Assembly (NCBI GenBank): GCA_029783825.1
Contig: JAREIK010012127.1
Location: 497,501 to 561,500, forward strand
Source: Sapria himalayana
Taxonomy: Eukaryota; Streptophyta; Magnoliopsida; Malpighiales; Rafflesiaceae
DNA: 64,000 nt
Reading direction: 5' to 3'
Shown: positions 35,140-48,224 of the stretch, one piece after another
Layout of the letters: each line of letters begins with the position of its first letter
Position numbering within the stretch: the first letter of the stretch is position 1
Notes under the pieces: model-generated
The model's database searches: none
Told to the model about the DNA's origin: nothing
Seen by the model: only the letters and a program-made list of their open reading frames with translations
Made by a program: the position numbers and the translations under genes

Positions 35140-36130
35140 AAGCATGAGTATTGAAAGGAAAAGAGGCCATGGTATGGGACATCCATCCTTGGCAAAAAGT
35201 GCTATACGAGAGCCCCAGTAGCCTCATTTTCAGCATGGTAGCCATGGAAATGCTTCATGGGAGGCCATGCTTGAGGCTCCTCATGAAGTTATTGATATAA
35301 TTGGCTAGGTAGTACAATGAAATCCTGGTGCACATGGAGCTTGTGCATCAGTAGTTCCCAATCTCACACAAGAGAAAGAAAGGGTGCATAGGAGGACATG
35401 GTACCTAATAGAGTGTCAAAAGAAAAACCCTCATTCATTTACTAGTGATCCTAACCCTGTGACAGTAGAATCATGGCTATGCCTCATCAAAAAAAAAGAT
35501 GGATAATATGAATATGTATATTCCAGTTGACTTCATAGTTCCTAGTGTGACTTCTTTATTTCTGGGTGACACATATATTTGGTGGGATCATATCTTTAAA
35601 GCTTAAGATGTATCTTATTTAATATGGCTAGAATTTGAAGATATCTTCAATGGGAAGTACTTTGGTGAGTCTTCAAGGGAAGCTAAGGCCTATGAGTTCA
35701 ACATGCTAGTGCATGAAAATATGAGTGTTGCCGTATATGAAGTAATATTTTTTGAGTTGGCCTAATTTGCTACTTACTTAGTTACCATAGAGGAGATGAG
35801 AGACTGATGTTTCTTGCAAGGACTTAAGCTATCTTTCCCCTAAGGTTGGTGACCTTGTGCATTCATGATTATGGTGACTTGATTGAACATGCCCTCTTAG
35901 TAGACAAAGAGAGAGCTGATGCCATGAGAATTCATAAGGATTACAAGGAGAAACACAAAATAACCAAGAAGGATGGTTTAATTGGAGCTTTTATTCGCAG
36001 ACTTCTCATCCTACCTATAATACTTTGGGCTAAGTTTTTGTTGGTGGATCACATGGTGGTAGCTATTTTCATGGTGGACTTCAATCTAGTCCATTTAAAT
36101 ATTTTGGTTGTGATCAATAAGGGTACATGA
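35140..36130 (+). pseudogene. Ty3/gypsy gag remnant downstream of the LTR
   Basis: Leader ATGAGTATTGAAAGGAAAAG, then KNPHSFTSDPNPVTVESWL (35,430), WWDHIFKA, W-L-E-F-E-D-I-F, REAKAYEFNMLVHENMSVAV (35,680) and, after a frame change, DYGDLIEHALLVDKERADAM (35,870). The order F-x-G/S-x-x-D-P…A/VE-x-WL, WW, F-x-x-x-YF, MSV-x-x-YE-x-x-F is the gag capsid pattern of plant chromoviruses. The last frame is open from 35,846 to 36,130. No knuckle recognised; the sequence is cut before 36,387 by a MITE-like insert. Confidence 0.85.
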
Positions 36131-36386
36131 GAAAATATTTCTTTTAGCCTTTCCACCAAGTGAGATCTCAAGCCACTACTTTAGCATCGAGGGGCACTCC
36201 TTCAGCTCAGTCCATAGACTTCAAATCATTCTATCTAATAGAGTCTATCTACTCCTAGTGCATCTCAATTGAGGAAGGATAAAGAAAATATACTTATGAA
36301 TTAGTGATGACCTTTTTCTATGTTACCTACTCCATAATAAGAGCTGGTCACAAATGATGTGGTAGAAGGTATGCTATATTTTTCTA

Positions 36387-36610
36387 CACTACAACAAAAA
36401 ACATAATCAAAGATGCTTAAAAAGCTTCATTATATATAATTCATGTCGCTTATCGATAGCATCATCCGCTAGCATGACATAAAAAGTCTATGTATATAAT
36501 GACGTTTTTTTTTGCAGTGTCGTTGAATCATACCTTGACGCTAAAATAAAGTGTCATTATTTATTATACTAATCGTTGACACGCAGAAAACGTCATAATT
36601 TGTTGTAGCA
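36387..36610. mobile_element. CACTA-like MITE, ~224 bp
   Basis: Left end CACTACAACAAAAAAC, right end TTTGTTGTAGCA, i.e. CTACAACAAA inverted at both ends. The interior has short repeated words (AATGACG, GTGTCGTTGA, CTAGCATGACA) of the subterminal CACTA kind. No coding potential. The last two bases of the right end differ from the expected GTAGTG. Confidence 0.6.
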
Positions 36611-37860
36611 ATCTTAAATTATTTGAATACTATGACACTTAGTAAAAGTGACAAGGAAGTTAATGATTTAATTAAATATAAATTTAATAATTATTGTAAA
36701 TATATTTTCACCTGTTATTATAATACTTCATGCACATAAGAACAACATTCTTTACAATCCATACCAAGAATAAAGTTTTTAAGTACAATGGGGAACTCGG
36801 ACTTCTTACAATTCAAAAAAAAAATATAACACAATTTCAACATTCATTTCTTTAATTATATTCAAAATTTCTGATATATGCAACCCAATTGAGCCTTATC
36901 TCCAATAAAATGCTATAATGCTAGCCTGACAAAGTTGAAAGTTAATTTCCAAAAAAGGTAACCTACATACAAAAAGATGAACAATAAATAATTACACTTG
37001 CAGAAAAATATATATTATAGAGCATTGAAAAAAAACAGGAATGATAACAACATATCATAAAAATAATTTATATAACAATTGACATATACGATTAAACAAA
37101 TTTAACAACAAAAAAACAAAGTTAGTAGTAATGGATAAAATATAAAACAAGAGATTTATCAATTATGGCATAAAAGTTGATCAAATTTTTTAAAATACAA
37201 AACAATAATAATTCATTAAAAACCTATATGTGGGTAGTGAGTTGAAAGATCTTACAAACAACTTGAAAAAACACTACAAAAACCAATTAAATATAATAAA
37301 ATGAAAAATTACTTGTCATCTTCCCAATACATCAAAAAAACTCGATGAGATGCTATGTAATGTAATTTCAAGGTCTATTTGATTACACAAATATAGTAAT
37401 CCAATCAACTTATAGTTTTATATTCATTAAAAAATAAAGGCTACGTGAAAAAAAAATTGTGCCTTGAAATAATAATTGTGTTTTATAAGGGTGAAAAGGT
37501 AATTAGATGAGATTTCAACTTTACTAATGGGTGACCCATTGTACATTGTAGCTTCTAGCATTTTTTGTGAAAGCAAAGCATACAGAGAATAGTAGTTGAT
37601 GTTTTCACAAAAGTCAGAGGCAATCAAAATTGCCTGGATCTGGATTACTTTAATTTTGATGACCCATTGTACATTGCTTCTTGCTTCTTGGTGATGAATG
37701 GATTTGTTTCATACTTTGTCTGCACATTTGTTTGTATTCATGTTATTTCATTTTTGACAATATCTTGTGGTTAACTTTGCTTGTAATTATTTTAACTTTT
37801 TTTTATTGATTTATTTTGAAATGTTGATAATTGTCAGAAGTTATTAAATGAAAAGAAAAC
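36611..37860. other. AT-rich DNA without recognisable genes
   Basis: Mostly A/T with no long frame. Another CACTACAAAAACC word occurs at about 37,274. 37,372 (GGTCTATTTGATTAC) might be the decayed left end of the Harbinger element that follows, as it loosely mirrors the right-end sequence TTTATCAAATGGGCCC. Confidence 0.55.
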
Positions 37861-39562
37861 AAATATATTGAAAATCACTGCACTAATTCTAGTCAAGAAG
37901 ATTATCAGGAAAAAGCAACTTGGAAGAAGACAAGATACCGACTCGACATTGAAAAGTTTTACATATGTGCAAGAAATTTTAAATGGTAATCCAACACATT
38001 GTCTTGAAATTATAAGAATGAATAAGCAAGCTTTTTTGGATATTTGTGACATTTCAAAAATAGAAAATGGCTAAAAGATAATTGTTACATCAAAGTTGAA
38101 GAAAAAATGGCGATGTTTCTTATGATGTTAAATCACAACATGAGAAATCATGTTACAAAAAGAAGATTAAATCATTCTACTCAAACCATACATCATTACT
38201 TTCATGAAGTACTAGAGGCAATGCTTCTCTTCGGAAGAAAGATGATTGTGACCCCGGTTAATGAAGTAATAGAAAACCATCCACATTAATGATTAAAAGA
38301 ACTGTTCGGGATAAATAAAATTACATATTTATTATTATTGGTGTTCATGTTCTTGTTATAATTATTGTTATATTGATATTTTTTTAATGAATAGTGTGCA
38401 ATTGGTGCACTTGACAGTATGCTTGTTAATGTTGTGATTCCATCTGACAAATATGTTCCTTATAGAGGAAGAGGAAGAGGAAAATGTTATCAAAATGTTC
38501 TAGCAATATGTGACTTTAATATGATTTTTACATTTGTTTGGGCTGGATGGGAAGATATAACACATGATTCAAGAGTTTTATCAGAGACTATGTGCAATCC
38601 AGAAAATAATTCTCCACTACCTCCACTAGGTAAGTATTATTCACTTTTTGTCTTTTTTTTAAAAATTCATAATTAATTTTAAAATTATATTTTTTTTGTA
38701 GATAAATATTATCTTTGTAATGCTACATATCCACATACTTGAGGGTTTATGGCACCTTACCGTAATGCATGATATTAGTTGCCTGATTTTTACAATGTTG
38801 TCCGCCCTCGTACAAAAGAAGAGACATTCAATTATGCATATGTAAGATTGAGGAAAGTCATTGAATGATCTTTTGGTATTTTGAAAGCTCGTTTTCCAAT
38901 CCTAAAGAAGATGGTACCATATCCTTTTCAAGTTCAAAGAAATATTATTATTGCTTACGTAGCTATACATAACAATATCCAGAAATTATTTATTGCTGAT
39001 GTTTTTTTAGAGCATGGTGAAAATTATTATGATGAAAATTCAGAAATACCTCAAAATAATCATGAAGATCTACTACAAGTTGGAGGAATAGTTGCACAAG
39101 TTGTTCAAATTTGCATGATAAATTTAAGAAAAAAGAAATAGCAAATCAGCTGGTTGCAAATTAATTTTTGTTTTTTAATAAATATTTTTATGTTTTTTTT
39201 TTGGATTTTATTATATAATTATGGAAATGTTTGTGGTAAATTTCTTTTAAATAATAATTAATAATATCACAAAAAAAATCAAATTTTATTAGAAACTCTA
39301 TTTAATTTGAATAAAATGAACTACATTAATAATAAGGGTAAAAATATAAAAAACATCATTTTCAGCATTTAGAATTTAAAGTTATCAAACAAAATTATTA
39401 TTTTTAGCATTCAATTTTCAGTTATTTATCAAACAGTTTTTCAATACAAATTCAACACTTATAAAATTCAGCACATAATTTTTTAGTATTTATTTTTCGG
39501 CACTTAATTTTTTAGTACTTATTTTTCAGCACTTAATTTTTTCAGTTTTATCAAATGGGCCC
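37372..39562 (+). mobile_element. Degenerate PIF/Harbinger transposon
   Basis: A transposase pseudogene (separate entry) fills 37,868-39,141. The right border is suggested by TTTATCAAATGGGCCC followed by TAA (39,548-39,566), a usual PIF/Harbinger end plus its TAA/TTA target. The left border is only tentative. The region just inside the right end repeats TCAGCACTTAATTTTT-like words several times (39,465-39,540). No sign of the partner Myb-like ORF that autonomous elements carry. Confidence 0.6.
37868..39141 (+). pseudogene. PIF/Harbinger transposase (DDE_Tnp_4, HARBI1-like), broken
   Basis: N-terminal piece 37,868-38,074 (MNKQAFLDICDISKIENG). 38,107-38,289 has EEKMAMFLMMLNHNMRNHV and HHYFHEVLEAM. 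After probable intron sequence, 38,400 onward reads CAIGALDSMLVNVVIP (first catalytic Asp; the usual residue after it is Gly), YQNVLAICDFNMIFTFVWAG and HDSRVL with the second Asp. A clean intron follows (38,630-38,701, GTAAGT…TTTTGTAG), then DKYYLCNATYPH, a stop, APYRN, RKVIE with the catalytic Glu, a stop, and FGILKARFPILKKM. Stops at several sites including right after the Glu. The C-terminal 86 codons (38,881-39,141) are open. Non-functional. Confidence 0.92.
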
Positions 39563-39639
39563 TAAGTCATAAATGTAAAACTCATGATATGCTCAGTGAA
39601 AATAATGACACGCTATTTGAGAAATCATGGAGAAGAGAA

Positions 39640-40310
39640 AAGAAAATTTTAAACAAAGTTTGCACATGAGATTTGGTGAGGTGAGGGAAGAGGAAAAAAT
39701 AAATATTTCTCAGCTATTCCACTAAAAAAGTTTGAAATAGCATTTGATATGACATATTTAGTGTGTTGCCTACATTTATTAAAGAATACCAATAAACTTA
39801 TATTATATATTAATCAACGATGCCAAAAGTTTAAAAGAGAACCATTTAGTATATTTGAATGTTCCAAAACCTAATTATTTAATTATATTCTAAAACATAA
39901 TTATTTTATTATATTTGAGCATACTGAAAACTAATAATCCTTTTTAAAAAATATAGTAATATTTTTGTAAAGTGTGGCTTAAATCAGAAAAATAATTTCA
40001 TAATTATTCTATAATTTATATTTACATAACTCCCACTAGATTTAAAATAAATTTGAATATAATTGTCTACAAGCATACTACAAATATAAAATAATTTCCA
40101 AAATTGTCTATAATTTTATAACTTATTCACAGACTTAACATTCCAAAATAATATAAAATCTTAAATGTTATAGTTTTGGCTCATGTTTTCTTTATTATAA
40201 AAAATATAAGTGTGAGCAAAACCATTTTAGTTGGAGCACCAAGGGTTTGTTCTACTTATTACCTCATGCCATGGCCCATGCCTTGTAAACAATGACCATA
40301 TTTTATTTTG
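39640..40310 (+). repeat. GST 3'-flank DNA, copy B (partial)
   Basis: Same orientation as copy A (29,130-29,860) and inverted relative to copy C. Shared landmarks: TTTGAAATAGCA(T/C), AT(T/A)ATATATTAATCAA, CCAAAACCTA(A/T)TTATTTAATTAT, CATAACTC, CCATGCCTTGTAAACAA. Divergence is higher than between A and C by eye. No GST coding sequence was found beside it; the Harbinger remnant and a copia flank it. Confidence 0.78.
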
Positions 40311-40782
40311 TGATTTTAATTTTTTATTAGTTTCTCAATTATTAATTTAAGATTATAATTATGAACCCTAACATAACAAAATCAATAAACTTTTATTAGT
40401 GAGCACATGATTAGAATCTCACATAGCCACATATCACTCAAGATAATGTGCCTATGGTGCAACTTGGGAGGGTTGGGTTTTTGGATCATAAAGTTGATGT
40501 GAAACCCAAACCAAACTTCAAGTCTATTTCTAAAATATTCTAAGTGCATTTAACGTCCTTAGTATAATATTATTTCTAATATTAATATTAGATTATGGTT
40601 GAAATTTTCTTGATTGGTATTTGTCTTGGATTAGCATAAATACCCTTCTACCCTATTTGTTTCAACTCCAAAAATAAATGAAAGAATAAAAGCTCCGTAA
40701 GTGTGAGTCTTATAATAATCTTTATTTTTAATTATATGAAATTTTGTTTGCTCGAATTTTCTTTCTTTTATTTCTAACAATA

Positions 40783-40794
40783 TGGTATCAAAGA
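40783..40794 (+). promoter_or_regulatory. Copia primer-binding site, mutated
   Basis: TGGTATCAAAGA differs at its end from the canonical TGGTATCAGAGC. Four bases before it the sequence ends in ACA as an LTR would. Primer would be initiator tRNA-Met. Confidence 0.75.
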
Positions 40795-40899
40795 AAGGTT
40801 AGTTGGAAATATAAAGTATATTATATCTAATTGAAGGTCTCAATGAGAGGAGTCCAATAACATTAGAATCATTCCTACAAGATTTTTTACACACCAAGT

Positions 40900-43650
40900 G
40901 TTGCAAGATTCTCTAAATATTTTTTACTATTCCAAATTCATATGTTTGTACATATTCTAAGAATTCTTGTTATGTTGAGTGGCATGAAAAATGACATGAT
41001 ATCTTTCTAAGTTCCAATGTTTAATAATAACAATTAATATAATTAGAGCATCAAGATGAAAACTTTCTTGGCATACATGATGTTTGGAAAATCATAGAAA
41101 ATAGTTTTAACAAGTCATATATCGAAGCTATGATAATCATAACCCAAAGAAAGATATGAGAAAGAAAGAGATGAAATCTTTACTTCATCTATCAAGCATT
41201 AGATGTTGATTTTGAAAAAAAAAATCAAGTGTCAACAATACTAAATAAGAATCAGAAAAGCTATAAACATCTTTTGAATGATTTGAACAAGTGTAGAGGG
41301 TATACCTCCAAATATTAAGAGATGAAATCGAATCCTCACAAAAAAATGTTTTGGAGCCCATTTTTGATTATTTCTTAAAAGTAGTATCAATTTCTAATAA
41401 AATAAAAAAAATGGGGGAAAAGTTAAAAGATGTAAGAATAATAGATATTATACTCTGTTTGTTAGATCTTAAATTTGATCACATTATCATGTTGATCAAA
41501 GAAATTAAAATTTGGAGGAAACGACAATTGAGCAACTCCAAGGATCACTACAAGCATACAAGGAGAAGCATAAAAGAGAAAAGTTAGTAATTTCTCAAGC
41601 TACAACTTGAAGATAAGCAAAGAAGTTAAGATAATAAAAAAACCAACATGGTCGAGGCATACGTAGATGCCATTGATGTGCTGAAAGTTACACTCATGGA
41701 TGAGGTTGATATTATACTAATCTTAACAATAATTATGAAGGAGAAAGCTCGATACATGGTCATTGAAATTTGACAAAAATAAAATTCCAAATATAATTGT
41801 TAGAAATTTGGTCATTATATTCTAGAATGAATAGCTCATGATAGTAGAATTAAAGTGAAGTATAACTATGTGGAGGAGAAAACAAATTAATATTAAAAAA
41901 ATATTTTTTCTTACCTGAAAAGTGATTGAATTTATCCAAAAAAAATTCTGGTATCTTAATTGTAGTGCAAACAATTAGATGTGATGAAGGAAAGATATGT
42001 TTATTAAGTTATATGAATTAGTAAATAAAAATATCTTATTTGGAGATGATTCTACCGTAGTAGTGAAAAGAAGATATAATATCTTTATCCATTTAAAAGA
42101 TATGAGATATCAATTCATCTCAAATATTTATTATGGTCCCAACTTGAAAAGCAATATCTTGACTTGTGACTACTATTGGAGAAAGGTTATGACATTCATA
42201 TAAATGATTATAACTATTCTATAAAACATGACAAGATTAATCTCAATGTTAAAATACCAATGACAAATTATTGAATATTCATAATCGACATACAAAATGA
42301 TTTTGCAAAAAATATGAAATCTTGTTATAAGGAAACATCATGGGCATGACACTTTGCTTCAGACATTTGAATTTTAAAAGTATGAAGTTGTGATCTAAGA
42401 AGAATATGGTGAAATCACATCAACCATCCTAGTCAAACCTATGAAGGGTATTCTGTAGGAAAGGAATTCATAAGAAGTTTTCCATAAAGGTTGTACTCAA
42501 GAACCAAGATACTACTCGAGCTCATCCATGCTAATGTGTGTGGACCAATAAAGCAAAGTTTTCTTGGCAACAGTAATTATTTCTTCTCTTCATTTATGAT
42601 TTTTCAAGAAAAATATGAGTGTACTTGTTGAAGCAAAAGTCATAAGTTTTTCATGTCTTCAAGAAGTTCACAGATTGTGGCTGAGAAAAAAAGTAGAAGT
42701 AATATTAAACTATGAGATCTGATTGATGAAAAAAATTTATATCAAATAAGTTCAGAAGTTATGTGAAGTAAATGTAATTTGTCATTTGATGATTATTCCA
42801 AGATCCCCATAGAAAAATGGCATAACAAAATAAAAATATTGGACTATCCTCAACATAGTTTTAGAGAATACTTAAAAGAAAAAATTTACCTAATGAATTT
42901 TGGGATGAAGTAGTGGCATGGATGGGTTACTTGTCCAATTGATCTATAACAAGAAGTGCTTATGAAAAAACACCACAAGAAACATGAAGTGGAAGAAAGA
43001 TCATCAAGTAATAAGAAGTTACTTGTCCAATTGTTCTATAACGAGAAGTTACTTGTCCAATGGATGGGTTACTTGTCCAATTGATCTATAGCATGAAGTA
43101 AAAGTCTTTGGAAGCATAGCTCATGTTCATGTACCAAATAAGAAAAGATTAAAGTTTGATAATAAATATGAGAGCTTCATCTTTATTGCCTATGACTCAA
43201 ATTAAAAAGATTATAAGCTATATAATCCTAATAATACAAGGATTGTGATCAACCAAGATGCATTACTTGATGAAGACACAATACATAATTTTGGATCACA
43301 TTTACATAATTTAAATTTTTCTCTTCCATATGAAGATGAGGTAACACAAATAAAATAGTATAGAGAAGCCCAACAATATCCAATGGTCCAACCTACTTCA
43401 AATGGGTTTGATAGTAAAAGATTGACAAATTTACAAAATAAGTTTTCATGATCACTACGATATAACAAAACAACAAGATAATCACACATTTTTTTTTTGT
43501 TGAGTGAACAAATGAACTATCAAGAAGCAACAAAAGAAAAGAAGTAGATAGATTTATTGGATGAAGAAATCAAGTTTTCAAGAAGAATGACATATGAGTA
43601 CTTATTTTGCTTCCCAAAGAACAAAAGGTGATATGTTTCAAATGGGCAAA
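40900..43650 (+). pseudogene. Ty1/copia gag-pol remnant, second element
   Basis: Gag segment open at 41,351-41,587 with IFDYFLKVVSISNKIKKMGE, KLKDVRIIDIIL and LDLKFDHIIMLIKE, a close match in layout to the UBN2 gag domain of plant copia. A decayed knuckle (C-x-x-F-G-H-Y near 41,795). Protease-like WYLNC then an open piece at 41,997-42,203 (LKDMRYQFISNIYYGPNLKS). Integrase pieces at 42,330-42,900: CHHHRH-like start, ELIHANVCGPIK, NYFFSSFMIFQE. RT start near 43,505 (MNYQEATKEKK…LLDEEIKF). Frames change repeatedly; inactive. Confidence 0.9.
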
Positions 43651-43775
43651 AAGAATAGACAAAAAAAATTACTAAAGAACGACTCCATAAGATAAAGAAA
43701 CTTGCCAAGAGTAACAAGTAGAAGGAATGAGAGTAGGACATATGACATCATAACTTTAAGTCTAAGTGGAAGTTA

Positions 43776-45479
43776 TTGAGATTATTTTATACTAAAAGTC
43801 ATTCATTATTGCTTTTTAATTTTGATGTTATTTGGATTCATTTTAATTTTTTTTTAAATTACATTGAGATGAATTTGTGTTTAAAATTTAAAAAACTACA
43901 TATGTCCTTTATTCTATATAGTAGAAGATTTGGTATGTAGAGTTTAATTTATGTATAGAATATTGAATTGTTGATTCTTATAGAATATAAATTTATTATT
44001 CACAATTTAGATTGAGTTGTATACTCTATTGAAAAGATTGTAGCACATATATTAGTAGGTGTACCATATCTATGAGAATTGGTAAAATTCTAACTTCCTA
44101 TGATAGTACACTTGTGTGCATTGAAAATGACCTAAGTACTATAATTATTCATACTAACATGTAAAATAAATAGACACCATCATTATTGTAAATAATATTA
44201 CTCTCAATGTTGATATAATTAACAAATACATATCCTTGTTAATAATAATTTTGACTCATTAGCATAAAATTTATAATTAAATTAATATGCTCCAAGAGTT
44301 AGATAACTTTATCAATTGTGCATTGTGAATGTGATTATTGATGGAATCTATATCCTATAAAATAGATTAACGATATCCCTTTAAGGATACTTGTAAGTTT
44401 GATATTTTGCAACCCTACAGATAAAATTTGATCCAACTTATCAAATAAGTTAAGCGGAAGGTTTGAGGTTATACAAAAGAGATATATTAAATTGAATTGT
44501 TAATAATTTAATTTGATTAAAGAGTATTTATAATCTTAACATGAGTAGTTAAACAAGTGTTGAAAAACAAAGGGAATGAATTATTTAGAATAAGTAAGCA
44601 AGTGACATTATAATTTTATAGTAACATAAATTATAATTAATGTAGATAAAATAATAATAATTCACATTAGGAGCTCGAGATTTTATCTTTGCTAGAGTCA
44701 ATTTAATAGTATGATCTAGTGTCATAATAAATATAAGAGTTATATTTAAAGATTCAATTTATTTATTTAGAGCATGTGTATATAAAAATCAAGATAATTA
44801 TTTTGATTATATTATATTAATAAATTTTATTAATTGTTATAAATTAATATGGAATTAATAAATTAATTATATTATATTATTTATATATATATATATATAT
44901 ATTATATAATAAATTAAATTGAATCTTCAAATATCTTTTAAAAATAATAATAAGGGAACATATCACATCACTTGTTTAAAGTAATGTGACTTGTTTTTTT
45001 TTTAATAATGTTTCATTGAATTATGGTAAAAAGTATGCACAACCCATCATTGTGCTGACATCTTCTTCCTTACACCGAATGAACAATCGGGCATATGGAA
45101 GAAGCCTCTACCCCACGACAATTTCATGAACAACTAAAATATGAGTTTAATCAACCTATTGCAATCTTCATTTAAGAAGATAAAAAACTTAAAAATGTTT
45201 TATTTTTCACAAGCATAAAATGACCAAATCTCAAAAGCTCCAACATTGTGTAATTTTATAAAATATTCATTTATAGATATTTTGAATTGATTTAATCATT
45301 TTTAATAGTAATTATTAATAATTAATCCAATTACTATGCTAAAGATCTTAGATTGTAATATTTCTATTTTTGAATAAGTATTTTAATATTTTTTGAGAAC
45401 TTTATCTTTTATATTATGTTCAAATAATTGTTAGAAGAATAATTGTAAAAGAAAGAACAAGAAAAATATGAAAATCAAG
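43776..45479. other. AT-rich DNA, possibly 3' LTR of the copia at its left
   Basis: 43,776 begins TGAGATTATTTTATAC, just after a polypurine-like run, so the first several hundred bases may be a copia 3' LTR; no second LTR copy was available for comparison. An (AT)n run is at 44,880-44,905. Around 45,030-45,130 the GC content rises slightly with no recognisable gene. No frame above 60 codons. Confidence 0.45.
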
Positions 45480-45742
45480 CAAAAAAACCTCACAAAGTAT
45501 AGCTATATAGCTACTAACATCAATTTAATAGCTATGTAGTAGCTATATAGCTACTTTTTTGCTACTACTATTAGTAGGTAACATTGGTGAAACCACTTTT
45601 GGCTACTACATAGTAGCTATTTAGTAGCTAAGCCTAACACCTGTTATACTAGAAGCTATTTAATAGCTATGTAGTAGTTAAATATCTACGAATTTACACT
45701 AGTAGCTATTTTTAGTAGCTATTTCAGGATTTTCTAGTAGTG
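45480..45742. mobile_element. CACTA-type transposon end with TAGCTACT repeats
   Basis: The right end TTTTCTAGTAGTG (ending 45,742) is the complement of CACTACTAGAAAA, a standard CACTA terminus. Inside it, TAGTAGCTA and AGCTATTTAGTAGC-type words recur at least ten times over 260 bp, as in CACTA subterminal arrays. The left terminus and a transposase were not found, so this is a fragment or a MITE. It abuts GST 3'-flank copy C. Confidence 0.75.
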
Positions 45743-45744
45743 AG

Positions 45745-47200
45745 GGCAATTGACATGAGGAAAGTCTTGTTGTATTGATAGTTCTTCATCTTGGTGCTCC
45801 ATATTTCATAATGAAATTTCAAAAAAAAAATTGTGATGGACAAATTGAATATATATGTTACAAGATGTTGTCCAAATTGAATTAAAATGATTCTAATATA
45901 ATTTCATATTTTTCTTTGTTATTGATCACATCATTTAGGTCATTTCTATTTTTTGCTTCATTGTATAGTATTATGTTTGTGAATGAGTTATGAAGTAATA
46001 GTCAATTATAAAAATTATTCAATTTAATATAAATCTAGGAAGAGTTATGTAAATATTAGATTAGAATAAATATGAAATTGTCCTATGATTCATGTCACTA
46101 TTAAAAAAGATATTATTGTGTTTTTTTAGAAAAAAGAAAATAGTTTTTCTTACTATCAAATATATTAAAATAATTAGTTTTTGGAATATAATTAAATAAT
46201 TAGGTTTTGGTACAATCAAATATAACTAAACAATTCTTGTTTAAGATTGATGCATAATTGATTAATATATAATATTAGTTTAATTTGGTATCCTTTAATA
46301 AACTTGGAAAACTGTAAATAGGTCTTATTTGGTGCTATTCCATGTTTTTGTTTAAAGAAATATTAATGAGAATTATGTTTTGGTGAACTATGTTTTGGTG
46401 AACTAGTTAGAAAATATTTAAACAAAATTCCCTAAAATTTTAATATTTTAAAAAATATTAAATATGTATATTTCAGTGCATGAAAAATCAGAAACACAAT
46501 TTATCCGACACAACAGTGGATTTAAAAAATAGAAAAAAAAGGTTAATATGAGTTTTAATTTATGACATAAAAAGCTAACAAGTTCTCAAACAACATGGTG
46601 TAATTTTAAATGGAACATACACCCTAGTTCTTAGATGTTAATGGAGTAGTACTACAATTATAAGTGGCTCACCCAATTTGTCTCAAAATATATTTGATTA
46701 TCAATCTTAACTATGAATCAATAGTATCCAATCCATAATTATTTCTTTAACACATTGTTTCCAAGATTTATTGAGATCACTAAAACATAAACATCTCTAT
46801 ATAGTATAAATAGTGAAGAAACAAGTGCATATATGTGTGCGTATGTATGTATATACATACCCACACATATAATAAGTGTGAGGGTGGCTATGTAGACACA
46901 TATACTTCATATAGAAGATTTTTCTTTAAACAAAAGAAAAAATTATGTTTGAGTCTCAACACAAAAATATTTACGTTTTGGTATTTTCCTAAAATTATTT
47001 TAAAATGGCCTCAAAAATATTTAAGGTCTTGTAAACCCAAATTCAAAATTTATTTTGTTTCATTATATATTTAAATAATGTTTTGAACACTCATATTTTT
47101 ATGAGTGCACTCCACAGTCCACATTAATATATTAAATAAAACAAATACATAAAAAAATTTACACTCCAATTAATTTTAAATTTAAACCATTCAAATAATT
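45745..47200 (-). repeat. GST 3'-flank DNA, copy C (downstream of the intact gene)
   Basis: The downstream region of the intact minus-strand GST. 46,607-47,200 is the inverted counterpart of 22,646-23,338, and 45,905-46,612 of 28,918-29,695. No interruption at 46,611-46,626, where the LINE sits in copy A. Locally it repeats GAACTATGTTTTGGT in tandem at 46,371-46,405. The 79-codon frame at 46,835-47,074 has no domain and is not supported as a gene. Confidence 0.88.
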
Positions 47201-47253
47201 AAATTAAATCATGTAAATTAAATCATGTAATCTTAAATTTGCACTCCAACACA

Positions 47254-47373
47254 TATAAAATTACATGTAAAAAGTAAACAGTTTATAAAATTACATGTAA
47301 AAAGTAAACAGTTTATAAAATTACATGTAAAAAGTAAACAGTTTATAAAATTACATGTAAAAAGTAAACAGTT
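47254..47373. repeat. 30-bp minisatellite, four perfect copies, 3' of GST
   Basis: Four identical 30-bp units starting at 47,254, 47,284, 47,314 and 47,344, each with the palindrome TTACATGTAA and AAGTAAACAGTTTATA, then a partial fifth. It lies 90-210 bp beyond the GST stop codon, so in or just past the 3' end of the transcript. Identity of the units implies recent expansion. Confidence 0.97.
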
Positions 47374-47442
47374 TATAAAATTTATATATGTTACATCACA
47401 TTGATATAACATGACATACGATTATATACAAATATATAATCG

Positions 47443-47448
47443 TTTATT
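47443..47448 (-). terminator. Candidate poly(A) signal of GST
   Basis: AATAAA on the minus strand (TTTATT on +), 14 bases after the stop codon. Canonical hexamer, but close to the stop; the AT-rich DNA further on offers other weaker signals. Confidence 0.5.
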
Positions 47449-47461
47449 TGTGGTAAGCAGA

Positions 47462-48213
<752 letters not shown>

Positions 48214-48224
48214 TCAGAGTTTGT

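Larger units (their letters stand above)
40320..43775 (+). mobile_element. Second Ty1/copia element, degenerate and internally deleted
   Basis: A primer-binding site TGGTATCAAAGA at 40,783-40,794 follows an LTR-like end (…TCTAACA, 40,779). The probable 5' LTR therefore lies upstream within about 40,310-40,779; its start is unclear. Gag-pol remnants run to about 43,650. AAGTCTAAGTGGAAG (43,757-43,771) resembles the polypurine tract before a 3' LTR. Most of RT and RNase H is absent between 43,600 and 43,740. Unrelated in detail to the copia at 20 kb. Confidence 0.8.

Noticed and set aside
46835..47074. 79-codon frame downstream of GST
   Set aside because: Starts in a TATG/CACA microsatellite, has no domain, and is not preserved in the paralogous flank at 22.6-23.3 kb.
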